A stretch of 64,000 nucleotides of DNA from Shewanella maritima (GTDB lineage: Bacteria; Pseudomonadota; Gammaproteobacteria; Enterobacterales; Shewanellaceae). Positions 47,310-56,370 of this stretch are shown here, piece by piece; position 1 is the stretch's first letter; each line of letters starts with the position of its first letter. The DNA is taken from the NCBI RefSeq assembly GCF_004295345.1, contig NZ_CP036200.1, positions 744,001 to 808,000 on the forward strand, read 5' to 3'. Below the pieces are notes generated by a model, which was not told the origin of the DNA, searched no databases, and was given only the letters and a program-made list of their open reading frames with translations. The translations under genes were made by a program, and so were the position numbers.

Positions 47310-48209
47310 TTAATTATTCTTTTTCATTTTCATCAAGCGCCTATCTAAAAAATACGCCCACTTTATTATAAATCCGGGCATCATACGTAAGGTTAATACC
47401 ATAGTTGCGTATGTCAGATTAACAACACTCACTTGATTAAGTAAACGCATCGCCATTAAGCGAGCCTTAAACTCGTTGATAGACTTTCCTCTGCCACGAC
47501 GTTTATAAAAACCATTGATGCGACGAAAGTGAAGCAATGGTTCTTTCACATTTGCAAACTTATAGCCTGCAGCCGCGAGTTCAACCCATAGGAAATAATC
47601 TTGAGTATTTAGCATATGCCCTAAATACCGATGCCCTTGTTCGAATACCTTATAACGTATAGCGACTGTAGGATGATTAATAGGACAACGTCTAGCTAAC
47701 GATTTTATAAGCGCCGTATGCTTTTTTGGTAAATGCCGAACTCCTACGCGATTCTCATTTTCATCAACTTCCCACAATGCACTACCTAGCACGTCAACAT
47801 CAGCATGGGAGTCAAGCAGTTCCACCTGCTTTTCAAAGCGATGAGGTACAGATATGTCGTCAGCATCCATTCTAAAGAAGTAGTCAGGTTGATGCGGTTG
47901 AACAAAATCAATCACAAAATTCATACAGCGAGCTAAGCCAATGTTACTTTGTGAATGAACCAGCACCACTGACGATTCAGACAACTCGAGTGTAGCTAAA
48001 TACTTAGACACTTGCTCATCGACATTACCATCAATAACAACTACATATAAACACGGGGGCAATGTTTGCTGCAAAATACTGTCAACAGCACGTTTTATCC
48101 ACTCAAACTTGTCTTGTTTATAGACTGACATCCCACAAACAGTTTTAAGCTTACTTGGAATTGGATTTGAAGCTTGTACCACAAACTGCTTATCATCATT
48201 ATCTATCAT
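47310..48209 (-). CDS. Glycosyltransferase family 2, AmsE-like
   Basis: A 299-residue GT2 enzyme. It has MSVYKQDKFEWIKRAVDSIL near residue 27, VVVIDGN, the acidic metal site FFRMDADDISVPHRFEKQ, and CPINHPTVAIR, as in AmsE-type exopolysaccharide transferases. The ATG directly abuts the TAG stop of the upstream glycosyltransferase, so the two are translationally coupled. The C-terminal tail is basic and may touch the membrane. Sugar specificity is unknown. Confidence 0.85.
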   Translation of the reverse strand: MIDNDDKQFVVQASNPIPSKLKTVCGMSVYKQDKFEWIKRAVDSILQQTLPPCLYVVVIDGNVDEQVSKYLATLELSESSVVLVHSQSNIGLARCMNFVIDFVQPHQPDYFFRMDADDISVPHRFEKQVELLDSHADVDVLGSALWEVDENENRVGVRHLPKKHTALIKSLARRCPINHPTVAIRYKVFEQGHRYLGHMLNTQDYFLWVELAAAGYKFANVKEPLLHFRRINGFYKRRGRGKSINEFKARLMAMRLLNQVSVVNLTYATMVLTLRMMPGFIIKWAYFLDRRLMKMKKNN

Positions 48210-50039
48210 CTATCTAACTTCATCCTTACGAGTTGGATTTTGGCTACACAATCGATCCTTGTAATGTCCACAAGTATACCGATCGTTTATTGAAAAGTTC
48301 TCTTTTTGTTTAGTTAAATGAGGGTGGTACATTGGATCCCGCTCAACATACTCCTCCCAACGCCCTTTCAAGTAGTTCAACTCTCGTTGAAACCTTTTCT
48401 GTTTGCTTGTTGTATCTTCTCCACCTCGGCTAACCGATTCGTGGTGAAAAAGCACAGCCTCTGCACAAAAAAGGTTTCTTACTCCTAACTGAAGCACTTT
48501 TAAGCAAAAATCAACATCATTAAATGCAACCGCAAGGTTTAATTCATCTAACCCACCGACAGCTTCGTAATGAGACTTCTTAGCGATGAGACAAGCCGCG
48601 GTGACAGCGCTGACATTATGGGTACAAACCAACCTATTTTGATAGCCAGGATGTTCACCAGGAAAGTGCTTATGTGCGTGAGCTGCAACCCCGCTTGAGC
48701 CACCGCAGCCTAAAATGACACCTGCGTGCTGCACAGTGCCATTAGAGTAGAGTAGTTTTGCTCCTACACAACCTATATCTGGGCGTATTACTTGCCGAAC
48801 AAGTTGCTCTAGCCAGTCTGCTGAAATGACTTCGACATCATTGTTAACTAACGCAACGACGTCTCCCGCAGCATGTTTTACAGCAAAATTATTTATCGCT
48901 GAATAATTAAAAGCATGAGGGTATTCAATAACGGTAATCTTAGGCTGTTCAGAAAGGCGCTTAAAGTAACTAATACTTTCAGGGTCATCAGAATTGTTAT
49001 CGACTAAGATAATCTCAAAGTTCTGATAACTGGTTTTAACAAGAATCGAGTCAATACAGGACTTAACTAACGCCTTGGCATTGTGGGTAGGAATAATAAT
49101 CGAGACTAACGGCTGAGAGCTTAACGGCCAATTCAGCGTGATACTAGAAGCTTGCTTGTTACAGTGTAATAATTCAGCGTGACCATGGAATGTATGCTCA
49201 AGTGAACTCACCCCGGCAGACATATCAAATGCTTGGCGCTGAGCAAGCAACACCCAAGGTATGTGGTGAATATCGCCACTTCGTCGATTTAAACCTAAAT
49301 GACAAACAAAAGCTGCAATACTGTGGCTTGTAACTTGGTTTGAAATAGAACTAAAACTCTCAAGTGCCTTACACCATAGACCAGTATTTACGTAACCATT
49401 ACTGTATTGAAAATCGGGATTAAAATCAGGCTTAAAATCAGGTTCTAACCATTGGTTGTTAGAAGCAAGATAAATACAAGTATCTACATACGCAAATTGA
49501 CTATGTTCAGTATTATCGACTAAGGCCAATAGACATCGCGGGTCAAGGGTATCTCCACTATTAATAATAAAAATAGGCTCGTTAAATAAGCTAGGCTCAC
49601 AATCATTTAATCGAGTGACAAAATAGCATTCTAGGTTAAATTTCGACGTGTATAGCTCAAGCTCTGATGTGCACGACCGTGTGCCCCAAAAAATGACGCT
49701 TCCATTGAAGCCTAGTAATTTTGAGATGCTATCTAGCGTTGCTGATATAAGGTCTTCTTGCCCATCTGGGACGCATATTAAAATGTTGCAATCAAAATCA
49801 GTGAGTGGTTTTGAAATGAGCTCATTAAGCTGTGTATTCTGCCAATTCAAATAGCGATGAAAGCGCTCTTGATCTTGGTCAAGTTCAACTGCAGACATAG
49901 GCTTAGCGACAATATTTGATAACTTAACATGTAACGCTCTAAGGGCTGCTATTTTTTTAAGTTCAGCTTTAATGCGCTCGGGAAGCAAGCTCAGCACACT
50001 GCCTACAACTTTAGAGATAAAGCACTTTAAGTCAGACAA
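48210..50039 (-). CDS. Large glycosyltransferase family 2 protein with an extra N-terminal domain
   Basis: A 609-residue protein. Residues 1-300 are a weakly conserved N-terminal domain with remnants of a GT-A-like fold (ILICVPDGQEDLISATLDSI, FIINSGDTLDPRCLLALVDN). Residues 305-590 are a clear GT2 domain: PLVSIIIPTHNAKALVKSCI, ILVDNNSDD, VVALVNNDVEVISADWLEQL, AFNDVDFCLKVLQLG. Similar two-part GT2 proteins extend capsule or O-antigen chains. The start is a TTG at 50039 with AGAGAG upstream; the alternative GTG frame stops at once. An 89-base gap separates it from the SCP2-like gene upstream. Confidence 0.82.
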   Translation of the reverse strand: MSDLKCFISKVVGSVLSLLPERIKAELKKIAALRALHVKLSNIVAKPMSAVELDQDQERFHRYLNWQNTQLNELISKPLTDFDCNILICVPDGQEDLISATLDSISKLLGFNGSVIFWGTRSCTSELELYTSKFNLECYFVTRLNDCEPSLFNEPIFIINSGDTLDPRCLLALVDNTEHSQFAYVDTCIYLASNNQWLEPDFKPDFNPDFQYSNGYVNTGLWCKALESFSSISNQVTSHSIAAFVCHLGLNRRSGDIHHIPWVLLAQRQAFDMSAGVSSLEHTFHGHAELLHCNKQASSITLNWPLSSQPLVSIIIPTHNAKALVKSCIDSILVKTSYQNFEIILVDNNSDDPESISYFKRLSEQPKITVIEYPHAFNYSAINNFAVKHAAGDVVALVNNDVEVISADWLEQLVRQVIRPDIGCVGAKLLYSNGTVQHAGVILGCGGSSGVAAHAHKHFPGEHPGYQNRLVCTHNVSAVTAACLIAKKSHYEAVGGLDELNLAVAFNDVDFCLKVLQLGVRNLFCAEAVLFHHESVSRGGEDTTSKQKRFQRELNYLKGRWEEYVERDPMYHPHLTKQKENFSINDRYTCGHYKDRLCSQNPTRKDEVR

Positions 50040-50128
50040 TGTATTTCACTCTCTTTAAATTTAAATACGTATTGCATGTAACGGTTATAAGCCTTAGCAC
50101 TTGTTGCATAAGCTAGCGTGAAGGCGTA

Positions 50129-50737
50129 TTAACGAAGCTGGGCTTGATATTCTTTAACTTTTCTATTGATATGAGAGCCACTAGGTCTAGCTTGTTGAGC
50201 AACAAGCATTAATCTTAGTGCTTGTTGCGTATCCTTTTTTTGCACACTAATAGCAGAATCTCGAATAAAGTCTATATCTTCATCACACTCGATATCACTC
50301 ACCGAAACTGTTGCTAAATCAATCCTAGGTTCAGGTTTTATATGTAAAAATGAGCAACAACGAGAGACTAAACGATCTAAATGTGGTTGAGATACAGATT
50401 TGACTGCTTTCTTAAATACTTGTGCTTTAGCTGCATCACCTTCAACATGTATACAGCCATCATCTATCGCTGTCTGGAGTACACTTTTTCGTCGGCATTC
50501 AAGTAATTTTTCTAGGGTGAATGACACTGTTAGCGGGTGCTGTTCGCCCTGGCTCTGTTCAGTCTTAGTCACAGGTACCAGCCAAGACACGTTAAAATCT
50601 TGTAAATTTAATCTGACGTGGCTGCCCACTTCAATTTTTTCATTCGCAAACACAAAGTGCCATGCTTTTTCTAGTGCTTTAAGTTGAAGTCGATTAGGAA
50701 TAATTTTTAAGGCGGCTGAAATTAATCTTTTTCTCAT
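50129..50737 (-). CDS. SCP2/UbiT-like domain protein in the glycan cluster
   Basis: A 202-residue cytoplasmic protein. Residues 1-125 follow the SCP2 sterol-carrier pattern seen in UbiT/UbiJ: NRLQLKALEKAWHFVFANEK, VRLNLQDFNVSWLVPV, VSFTLEKLLECRR and GCIHVEGDAAKAQVFKKAV. The last 50 residues (DIDFIRDSAISVQKKDTQ and LMLVAQQARPSGSHINRK) look like a TPR-type helix pair seen at the end of some capsule-locus proteins. SCP2 domains bind lipids; UbiT helps oxygen-independent ubiquinone synthesis. Here, between sulfotransferases and glycosyltransferases, binding a lipid-linked glycan is possible. The similarity is from memory and modest. Confidence 0.55.
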   Translation of the reverse strand: MRKRLISAALKIIPNRLQLKALEKAWHFVFANEKIEVGSHVRLNLQDFNVSWLVPVTKTEQSQGEQHPLTVSFTLEKLLECRRKSVLQTAIDDGCIHVEGDAAKAQVFKKAVKSVSQPHLDRLVSRCCSFLHIKPEPRIDLATVSVSDIECDEDIDFIRDSAISVQKKDTQQALRLMLVAQQARPSGSHINRKVKEYQAQLR

Positions 50738-50757
50738 CTATGTGGCCTACATTTAAC

Positions 50758-51741
50758 TTAAATTTCGACAGACATAACATCAGCATATAACTTCTTGATA
50801 AAGTCACTATCTGACTGTAATTCCACAGTTGGAAGCGCAAACACTTTCGCAGGTAAAACAAACGAATCATCATAATTGACGATGTTAGCGTCAAACTCTT
50901 TATGAAAGTTCGCCTTTAACCTGTTAAGCACGAAGGTATCCGCTATCGACACCTTATCCTCCCAAGCAGGTAAGTTATCGATTTTTTTTCTTACTGCAGC
51001 TTCATTGTTTAAATACTTGAAAAACCTAGCCCTTAACCGCTTTGATTGCGCATTCGTACCTGTCTTCTTACTATGGTATCGATTTAACAACCTTAAAACT
51101 TCGATAATTTTCTTATTTGGAGCCTGATTAATCACTTGATTGTTATAACAATAACCCGTGTCATCAATTTGATATAACGCCAAAACCAACTCAACTAAAT
51201 CTTGGTTATCAGATTTAGCAATATCATAGTCGACAACGGCAATATATTGCTTACCAAAAACCTTTGCATACTTAAGCAAGATACCAGTGTCACCAAGGCA
51301 GCTACTTACAAAGGGCCTTAATAAGTGCTCTAACGCGTAGTCTTGCCATACTTGCACATTGCCGTGTTTAATAGACTCTGACCAACTCGATATCAACTTC
51401 TCATCAGCTCGCCTGTATACGTAAAGAATATGGACTTCAAAGCATTTATTAACAACATCGTGAAGCTTTTGAATTTGCTGTTGGTTTAAACGATCAAAAT
51501 TCTCAGATGATAACAAAATATTGCTATTGAGTGCCTTTAACCTCTCGGTGTAGTGTTCAAGCTGATCATAGTCACCGTTTAGCAACCAATTAACAAAAGG
51601 GTGGTGTCCATACTGAAGAATTTCATCGTCTGGATAAGTCCAACCTTTTGATGAAAGATAGGCAGTGTTTTCAAGAAGGCTTTTCTGGATATAAGTTGAC
51701 GCGGTCTTATGCGGTCCAATATGCAAGACTAGTTTTTTCAT
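50758..51741 (-). CDS. Sulfotransferase-like P-loop protein
   Basis: A 327-residue protein with a sulfotransferase 5'-phosphosulfate loop at residues 9-18 (GPHKTASTYI) after a first beta strand (KKLVLHI). LYVYRRADEKLISSWSESIK near 107 corresponds to the 3'-phosphate-binding segment (Arg, Ser). The rest is less conserved, as in bacterial capsule and Stf0-unlike sulfotransferases. It should transfer sulfate from PAPS to a hydroxyl of a glycan. It lies 11 bases after the other sulfotransferase gene and in the same run as cysDNC, so donor and enzyme are encoded together. Confidence 0.75.
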   Translation of the reverse strand: MKKLVLHIGPHKTASTYIQKSLLENTAYLSSKGWTYPDDEILQYGHHPFVNWLLNGDYDQLEHYTERLKALNSNILLSSENFDRLNQQQIQKLHDVVNKCFEVHILYVYRRADEKLISSWSESIKHGNVQVWQDYALEHLLRPFVSSCLGDTGILLKYAKVFGKQYIAVVDYDIAKSDNQDLVELVLALYQIDDTGYCYNNQVINQAPNKKIIEVLRLLNRYHSKKTGTNAQSKRLRARFFKYLNNEAAVRKKIDNLPAWEDKVSIADTFVLNRLKANFHKEFDANIVNYDDSFVLPAKVFALPTVELQSDSDFIKKLYADVMSVEI

Positions 51742-51752
51742 TACATTTAACC

Positions 51753-52550
51753 TTAAGCCAACTTAGGTTTAGCAAATAATGACATCACCTTCTCACTAAG
51801 CTCTTGTCCTAGTGTGCCACTAATAACCTGATCTATCTTATTAACCACATTTGCTTCTAACCCGACTTGGCTTGAAGTGCCGCCAACTTTATGATGTAAA
51901 GTCTCAACCATAGTAGTAGTCAGTTTTACACCTGCAAAACTTGCAACTTTTTCCATTTCGCTCATTGACTTAACTTCGTCGACAAAGTCTTCGTGGGCAA
52001 TCACAATTGCACCTAACCGTTCAATTTTTGCTGTATCAATGAAATCTTTCATATTATTAGCCCAAAATCGAATCGGTTGATACGGGTCATTGAAACTTTG
52101 GTGGAAGTCCGTAGATAACAACGACTCATAAACTTCATAAGGGTTGCGATAGTGAAAAATGATCTTGCAATCAGGAAATAAGGTTTTCATCATCTCAGCG
52201 TGCTGATAAGCATTTTGCCTAACTTCTTTAAACCCCCAACGACGCTTGCCATATTGCGCTAACTGACCGCCATAAGTCGTGTTAAAAAATGCTCTATAGC
52301 CTTCTAGCAACTGCTGTGATTTAGGGTTTAGTACAGGGATCCAAGCCTTTTGAAACCCCAACTCCTCCAAAGACGTATGCTGCCATTCAACTGCTTTAAA
52401 ATGAGCAACAGACTTGGTAAATGCATTATGAAAAGGCAGCAAGTAATTTGGCTCCCCCCAAATCAGTAAATCATCAGAGGTATTTAAAAAGCGCTGAATT
52501 AACGTACTACCTGTTCTCCAACAAGCTGAAAATATAAAAACTTGACTCAC
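51753..52550 (-). CDS. Sulfotransferase family protein
   Basis: A 265-residue PAPS-dependent sulfotransferase. The 5'-phosphosulfate-binding loop is CWRTGSTLIQ at residues 10-19. KRRWGFKEVRQNAYQHAEMM and the 3'-phosphate-binding IIFHYRNPYEVYESLL segment follow near residue 130. The start is GTG at 52550 with AGAGG five bases upstream. No signal peptide or membrane helix is seen, so it acts in the cytosol before glycan export. The acceptor is unknown; the neighbouring GT2-GT4 protein and epimerase make an acidic capsule-like glycan the best guess. Confidence 0.85.
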   Translation of the reverse strand: MSQVFIFSACWRTGSTLIQRFLNTSDDLLIWGEPNYLLPFHNAFTKSVAHFKAVEWQHTSLEELGFQKAWIPVLNPKSQQLLEGYRAFFNTTYGGQLAQYGKRRWGFKEVRQNAYQHAEMMKTLFPDCKIIFHYRNPYEVYESLLSTDFHQSFNDPYQPIRFWANNMKDFIDTAKIERLGAIVIAHEDFVDEVKSMSEMEKVASFAGVKLTTTMVETLHHKVGGTSSQVGLEANVVNKIDQVISGTLGQELSEKVMSLFAKPKLA

Positions 52551-52566
52551 AAAAACCTCTTAATAC

Positions 52567-54747
52567 TTAAAAAACACGTTTAATATGCTCTGCAACAGCA
52601 CCCCGTGAAAAATTATCTATAAACAATTGCTGTTGCTGCGACATCTGTCGTTGCCAATCTTGTTCATTCATGACTAATTTCGCTACCTGATCAGCGAATT
52701 TCTGTGGGGTATTACTAGCAACCAGTCCGTAATCAGCGGCATTTATACCCTCTAAGCCAATTGCAGTCGACACCACTGGGGTTCCATAAAACAAAGATTC
52801 AACTAGCTTGCCTTTAACGCCTGCACCATGCAGCAAGGGCAAAATGTTAACTGACACCTTTCTATAAAGTGTTGCTAACTCTTCATCAGATACAAAGCCA
52901 TGAATGATAACGGTATCTGAACCGTATGCTTTGATTGCATCTGGCATCTTGCTGCCAACAATATGAAAGCAAATATCAGGGAGTCTTTGCTGCACGAAAG
53001 GCCAAACACTCTCCAAAAACCACAGTACGCCCTCTTCGTTTGGCGCGTGTCCAAAGCCACCAACAAACAATAAATCTTGGCGCTTTGCAAAAGGGAGCTG
53101 AGAGTCTGGACTACTGGGCTTGTCATACACAAACAAAGGTACCTGCTGTATGTCGCTTTTTAGATTTAAAGCATCTAAGTAGGCCTTTTCATCATGAGAA
53201 AAGGTTAATCCAACATCAACAGAGTCAAATATGTCCAATTCGACTCCTTTCCAATGTTGTGCCTCTTGTTTGGTTTTCTCACAACTTGAAATTTCAGCCG
53301 CTCTAGCGAGACGCCAATGATGCAAGTCATGGCATTGATACACTAACTTAGCAGCGCTATGCTGTTTAATAAAAGGTAAGTACTTGGGCGCAATGTGTGG
53401 ACGATGAAAATACACTACATCGATAAAGCTCTGGTGCTCTAAAAACCAACCTCGCCAGTTTTCGGCGTAGTGACCACCATATAACACCTCCACCCCCATG
53501 GACTCGAGCACCTGAGTATAAGGTTGGTGCGGATAAAAGTTATCGCCGATGAACTTTACGTTGTAGCCTGCGTCAACGAAGAACTTTACATACATGAAGG
53601 TTGAACGAGAACCTGCATCTTGATCATACCAAGGCACGTAATGATCAATGAGCAAAATCGACTTTTTATTTCGACTACGATCTCTGGCAACAAAACCACC
53701 TTGCCCATTTGCAGAGTGTTCTGTCCTTAAAATATTGTGCCATTTCTCTCGAAACTTCTTTTGATTTGTAACTTGGTACGCTTTCAATCCAGAAGCGGTG
53801 TTAGTGCCGTGGCTTTTACCTTCAAAGTGGGTTACGACAGATTGAGGTTGAAAAACAGTTTTATACCCTAAATCACGCAGTGCAAAACAAAAGTCTGTAT
53901 CTTCATAATATGCTGGTGCGTATCGAGTATCAAAGCCTTCTAGTTGATGCCAGCAGGTAGCTCGGATCAGAACACTGGCACCAGAAATATAATCGACCTC
54001 TTTATAATAATTATACTCGGGCAAACTAGGGTTGCGGCCATTACCATAATTCCACGCGGAACCATCTCTCCAGACGATACCACCAGCTTCCTGCAATGTC
54101 CCATCGGGATACACCAGCTTTGAGCCAACAATTCCAATATCATCATCGCGCTTGATAGTGCTAAGTAAACTCGACAACCAGTGCTCGTGTACAACAGTGT
54201 CATTATTTAAAAGGACGATGAAATCACCAACAGCATGCTTAGCTGCAAAGTTACAGTTTTTCAAGAACCCCTGATTTTCTTCAGGCCGAACAATCTTAGC
54301 ATTGGGCAGGTGCCGCTGAGCATTTATGGTTTCATCTGTCGAGCAATCGTCAGCAACAATCACCTCAAAACTTACCCCTTCAACATTTTCAATAATTGAA
54401 TGAATACATCTAACCGTGTAATCCCATTGGTTATACACAGGGACAATTATCGAAACTTCGATGTCATCAAATGTAGGAATATTAAGTGGTAATGTAACTT
54501 CAAACTCAGAAACGTCACTTACTATGAGGTCAGGGCAAACGTTATCCTCAGAGTCATTCCAACTCTGTGGAGGTGTGCCTCCTAACTTTTGATAGCGTTT
54601 CAGTTGCCAAAATCGTTTAGCTCGAGCAATTACAGCACCAGGAGACTCAGTTATCAGCAATCTTACTAGGGTTTTGACACGGCTATACGAAATCAACTTA
54701 ACCGCAAAGCTCAGCTTGTTAGCCCAAGCTTTAAGTGTTTTATACAA
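52567..54747 (-). CDS. Bifunctional GT2-GT4 glycosyltransferase
   Basis: A 726-residue two-domain glycosyltransferase. The N-terminal GT2 domain (about 95-345) has VSIIVPVYNQWDYTVRCIHS, VIVADDCSTDET, IVLLNNDTVVHEHWLSSLLS and YYEDTDFCFALRDLGYKT. The C-terminal GT4 domain (about 365-720) has LLFVGGFGHAPNEEGVLWFL, CFHIVGS and VKGKLVESLFYGTPVVSTAI with the donor-binding Glu. Such fusions add two sugars in turn in capsule, O-antigen or glycoprotein pathways. It lies 11 bases after the coiled-coil protein gene and 16 before the sulfotransferase. Confidence 0.88.
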   Translation of the reverse strand: MYKTLKAWANKLSFAVKLISYSRVKTLVRLLITESPGAVIARAKRFWQLKRYQKLGGTPPQSWNDSEDNVCPDLIVSDVSEFEVTLPLNIPTFDDIEVSIIVPVYNQWDYTVRCIHSIIENVEGVSFEVIVADDCSTDETINAQRHLPNAKIVRPEENQGFLKNCNFAAKHAVGDFIVLLNNDTVVHEHWLSSLLSTIKRDDDIGIVGSKLVYPDGTLQEAGGIVWRDGSAWNYGNGRNPSLPEYNYYKEVDYISGASVLIRATCWHQLEGFDTRYAPAYYEDTDFCFALRDLGYKTVFQPQSVVTHFEGKSHGTNTASGLKAYQVTNQKKFREKWHNILRTEHSANGQGGFVARDRSRNKKSILLIDHYVPWYDQDAGSRSTFMYVKFFVDAGYNVKFIGDNFYPHQPYTQVLESMGVEVLYGGHYAENWRGWFLEHQSFIDVVYFHRPHIAPKYLPFIKQHSAAKLVYQCHDLHHWRLARAAEISSCEKTKQEAQHWKGVELDIFDSVDVGLTFSHDEKAYLDALNLKSDIQQVPLFVYDKPSSPDSQLPFAKRQDLLFVGGFGHAPNEEGVLWFLESVWPFVQQRLPDICFHIVGSKMPDAIKAYGSDTVIIHGFVSDEELATLYRKVSVNILPLLHGAGVKGKLVESLFYGTPVVSTAIGLEGINAADYGLVASNTPQKFADQVAKLVMNEQDWQRQMSQQQQLFIDNFSRGAVAEHIKRVF

Positions 54748-54758
54748 ACCGCAACCTA

Positions 54759-55523
54759 TTATCTAAATGAGAAAAAACGCTTCTTTTTCTTTTCTGGCTC
54801 ATTGAACTCTACAATATTAATGGCAATACCAAGCTTACGTTCATCAGGTGATTTACCCAGTTCTTGAGGAGAAAAGGTATTTGGAAGTTGTACTGCAACT
54901 TTAGTCTCATCTACCTTACCTTTAGATTCAGGTATTTCAGCGACTAGGCAATCTAATGTTCCATCAAATTCAATTTTGCTCGATACAACATTCCCATCGA
55001 CCAAAACTTTGATGTCTTGCTTCATGTCCTCTTTAATTAAGCTCACTAAACGAACCTTAATTTGCATTGGTTGCTCTCGCGAAATCAAAGCTTTAAAATT
55101 GGTTATGGGATTGCTTTTCGTCCAGCAGTAACTTAACCCCGTGTCAGTAAGTTCTGCTTTGTCCATATTGGTATTAGTAGCGAAGTGTTGAGTATTAAGA
55201 ATCACTTTTTTGGATAAATTTGGCAATGCAGCTGGTTGGCTTCGAGAGCCTTGAACTTCAATAGTATTGGTTAATTGATCACCAACACTGCGATTAACAG
55301 GTAGCTCAGACGCTAATACAGTTTCCACAATTTGCATTCTAGCGTTTAACTTTGCAAGGTGCTCTGAAACTCGTTCAATGAGAGCTTCTGTACTATCACC
55401 TTCGCTTCTTGATACGTGCTGAGTGATATCTTTTCTTAACTGAGCCGACTCATTAGCGACCATGGCTTTGAAGTGTTTAATATCTGACAAAATACGTTCA
55501 TTGTCTTTGTGTGCACGTTTCAT
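54759..55523 (-). CDS. Coiled-coil plus beta-domain protein of unknown function
   Basis: A 254-residue soluble protein. Residues 1-70 are helical with heptad-like spacing (ILSDIKHFKAMVANESAQLR, VSEHLAKLNARMQIVETVLA). Residues 105-245 look like a beta-sandwich (GLSYCWTKSNPITNFKALIS, IKVLVDGNVVSSKIEFDGTL), similar in feel to carbohydrate-related beta domains. The C-terminus is very basic (KKKKRFFSFR) and could contact membrane or nucleotide-sugar enzymes. AAGGACAACAA precedes the ATG. It is transcribed just ahead of the GT2-GT4 gene. I do not recognise a family; a scaffold or chain-length role would be a guess. Confidence 0.65.
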   Translation of the reverse strand: MKRAHKDNERILSDIKHFKAMVANESAQLRKDITQHVSRSEGDSTEALIERVSEHLAKLNARMQIVETVLASELPVNRSVGDQLTNTIEVQGSRSQPAALPNLSKKVILNTQHFATNTNMDKAELTDTGLSYCWTKSNPITNFKALISREQPMQIKVRLVSLIKEDMKQDIKVLVDGNVVSSKIEFDGTLDCLVAEIPESKGKVDETKVAVQLPNTFSPQELGKSPDERKLGIAINIVEFNEPEKKKKRFFSFR

Positions 55524-55592
55524 TTGTTGTCCTTGTAACTTAGATTTTTATCAATTCTATTATTGAGCAACCGCTGTAATTCGCCGCTGGAG

Positions 55593-56042
55593 TTATTCAA
55601 TATACCATTTAGAATGTAGATGAACGTCAGAAGAAGACTTCATTTCATTTTTAGTAAACCAACGGTACTGATTGTGCTGTTTCTCCGGTAATGATTCAAT
55701 ATCAATATCGACAATGATCTTGTATCCGATAACCACATAATGTGTCGACACCTCAGTTCCAAAAACATAATCATCATAGAAGTGTTCGTAAGGCCCCAAG
55801 CAATGAGCTTGCTGACGAGTAGCCTCAACCCCAAGTTCTTCAACACACAATCTTAAAAAAGCATCATCTAGCTTCTCATTTTTGCGAATTCTTCCGCCGG
55901 GTACGAACCAATACCCTTTAGCCGGGCGGTTATTTCTATGGCCAAGCAATACTGCGCCATTAGAGTTTTCTACCACTAAATCAATGGATATTAGCGGGGT
56001 AGATTCAATTACCGTTTCGAATGTATCTTTATCTAAAAACAT
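55593..56042 (-). CDS. gmm: GDP-mannose mannosyl hydrolase (Nudix family)
   Basis: A 149-residue Nudix-type hydrolase that splits GDP-mannose or GDP-glucose into GDP and the free sugar. MFLDKDTFETVIESTPLISI, GYWFVPGGRIRKNE and HFYDDYVFGTEVSTHYVVIG match E. coli Gmm, and the Nudix helix FLRLCVEELG has the altered form of this subfamily. The ATG at 56042 follows AGGTG; an in-frame TTG one codon upstream is less likely. Genes of this kind sit in O-antigen and capsule loci and may control GDP-mannose levels. It is the first gene of the minus-strand glycan run. Confidence 0.9.
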   Translation of the reverse strand: MFLDKDTFETVIESTPLISIDLVVENSNGAVLLGHRNNRPAKGYWFVPGGRIRKNEKLDDAFLRLCVEELGVEATRQQAHCLGPYEHFYDDYVFGTEVSTHYVVIGYKIIVDIDIESLPEKQHNQYRWFTKNEMKSSSDVHLHSKWYIE

Positions 56043-56370
56043 CAAACACCTATGAAATAGTTCACTGCTTTGTATTAATCGCTATGGGCCCGGCGTTTAC
56101 ATGGAAAAATTGAGGAGGGCTAGAAGAAAAGAGCTTTGCTGTTAGTTGGCTGCAGTACATTAAAAATACAACTCCTGCTTTTCTAATCCATTAAGAATTT
56201 ATCTCTCCATAAGTCGTGCAACATGATAACTAAGCCAATGAAAACCAACAAGCTAATTGTGGTAAAAAGACAGTTATGGGTTATGAATACTCGATAGGTT
56301 TAAGGGAGCGGTTTCTCCCAACATCGAACAGCGGCTTTGAACTCCTATGGACTTACATTTTACAATGCTA
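56043..56370. other. Spacer upstream of the glycan cluster
   Basis: No gene, clear promoter, JUMPstart or ops element was recognised on the minus strand. The DUF255 gene ends at 56371 without an obvious terminator. Confidence 0.3.

Noticed and set aside
56101..56145. Short plus-strand ORF upstream of the glycan cluster
   Set aside because: Only 14 codons, basic composition, no ribosome site.
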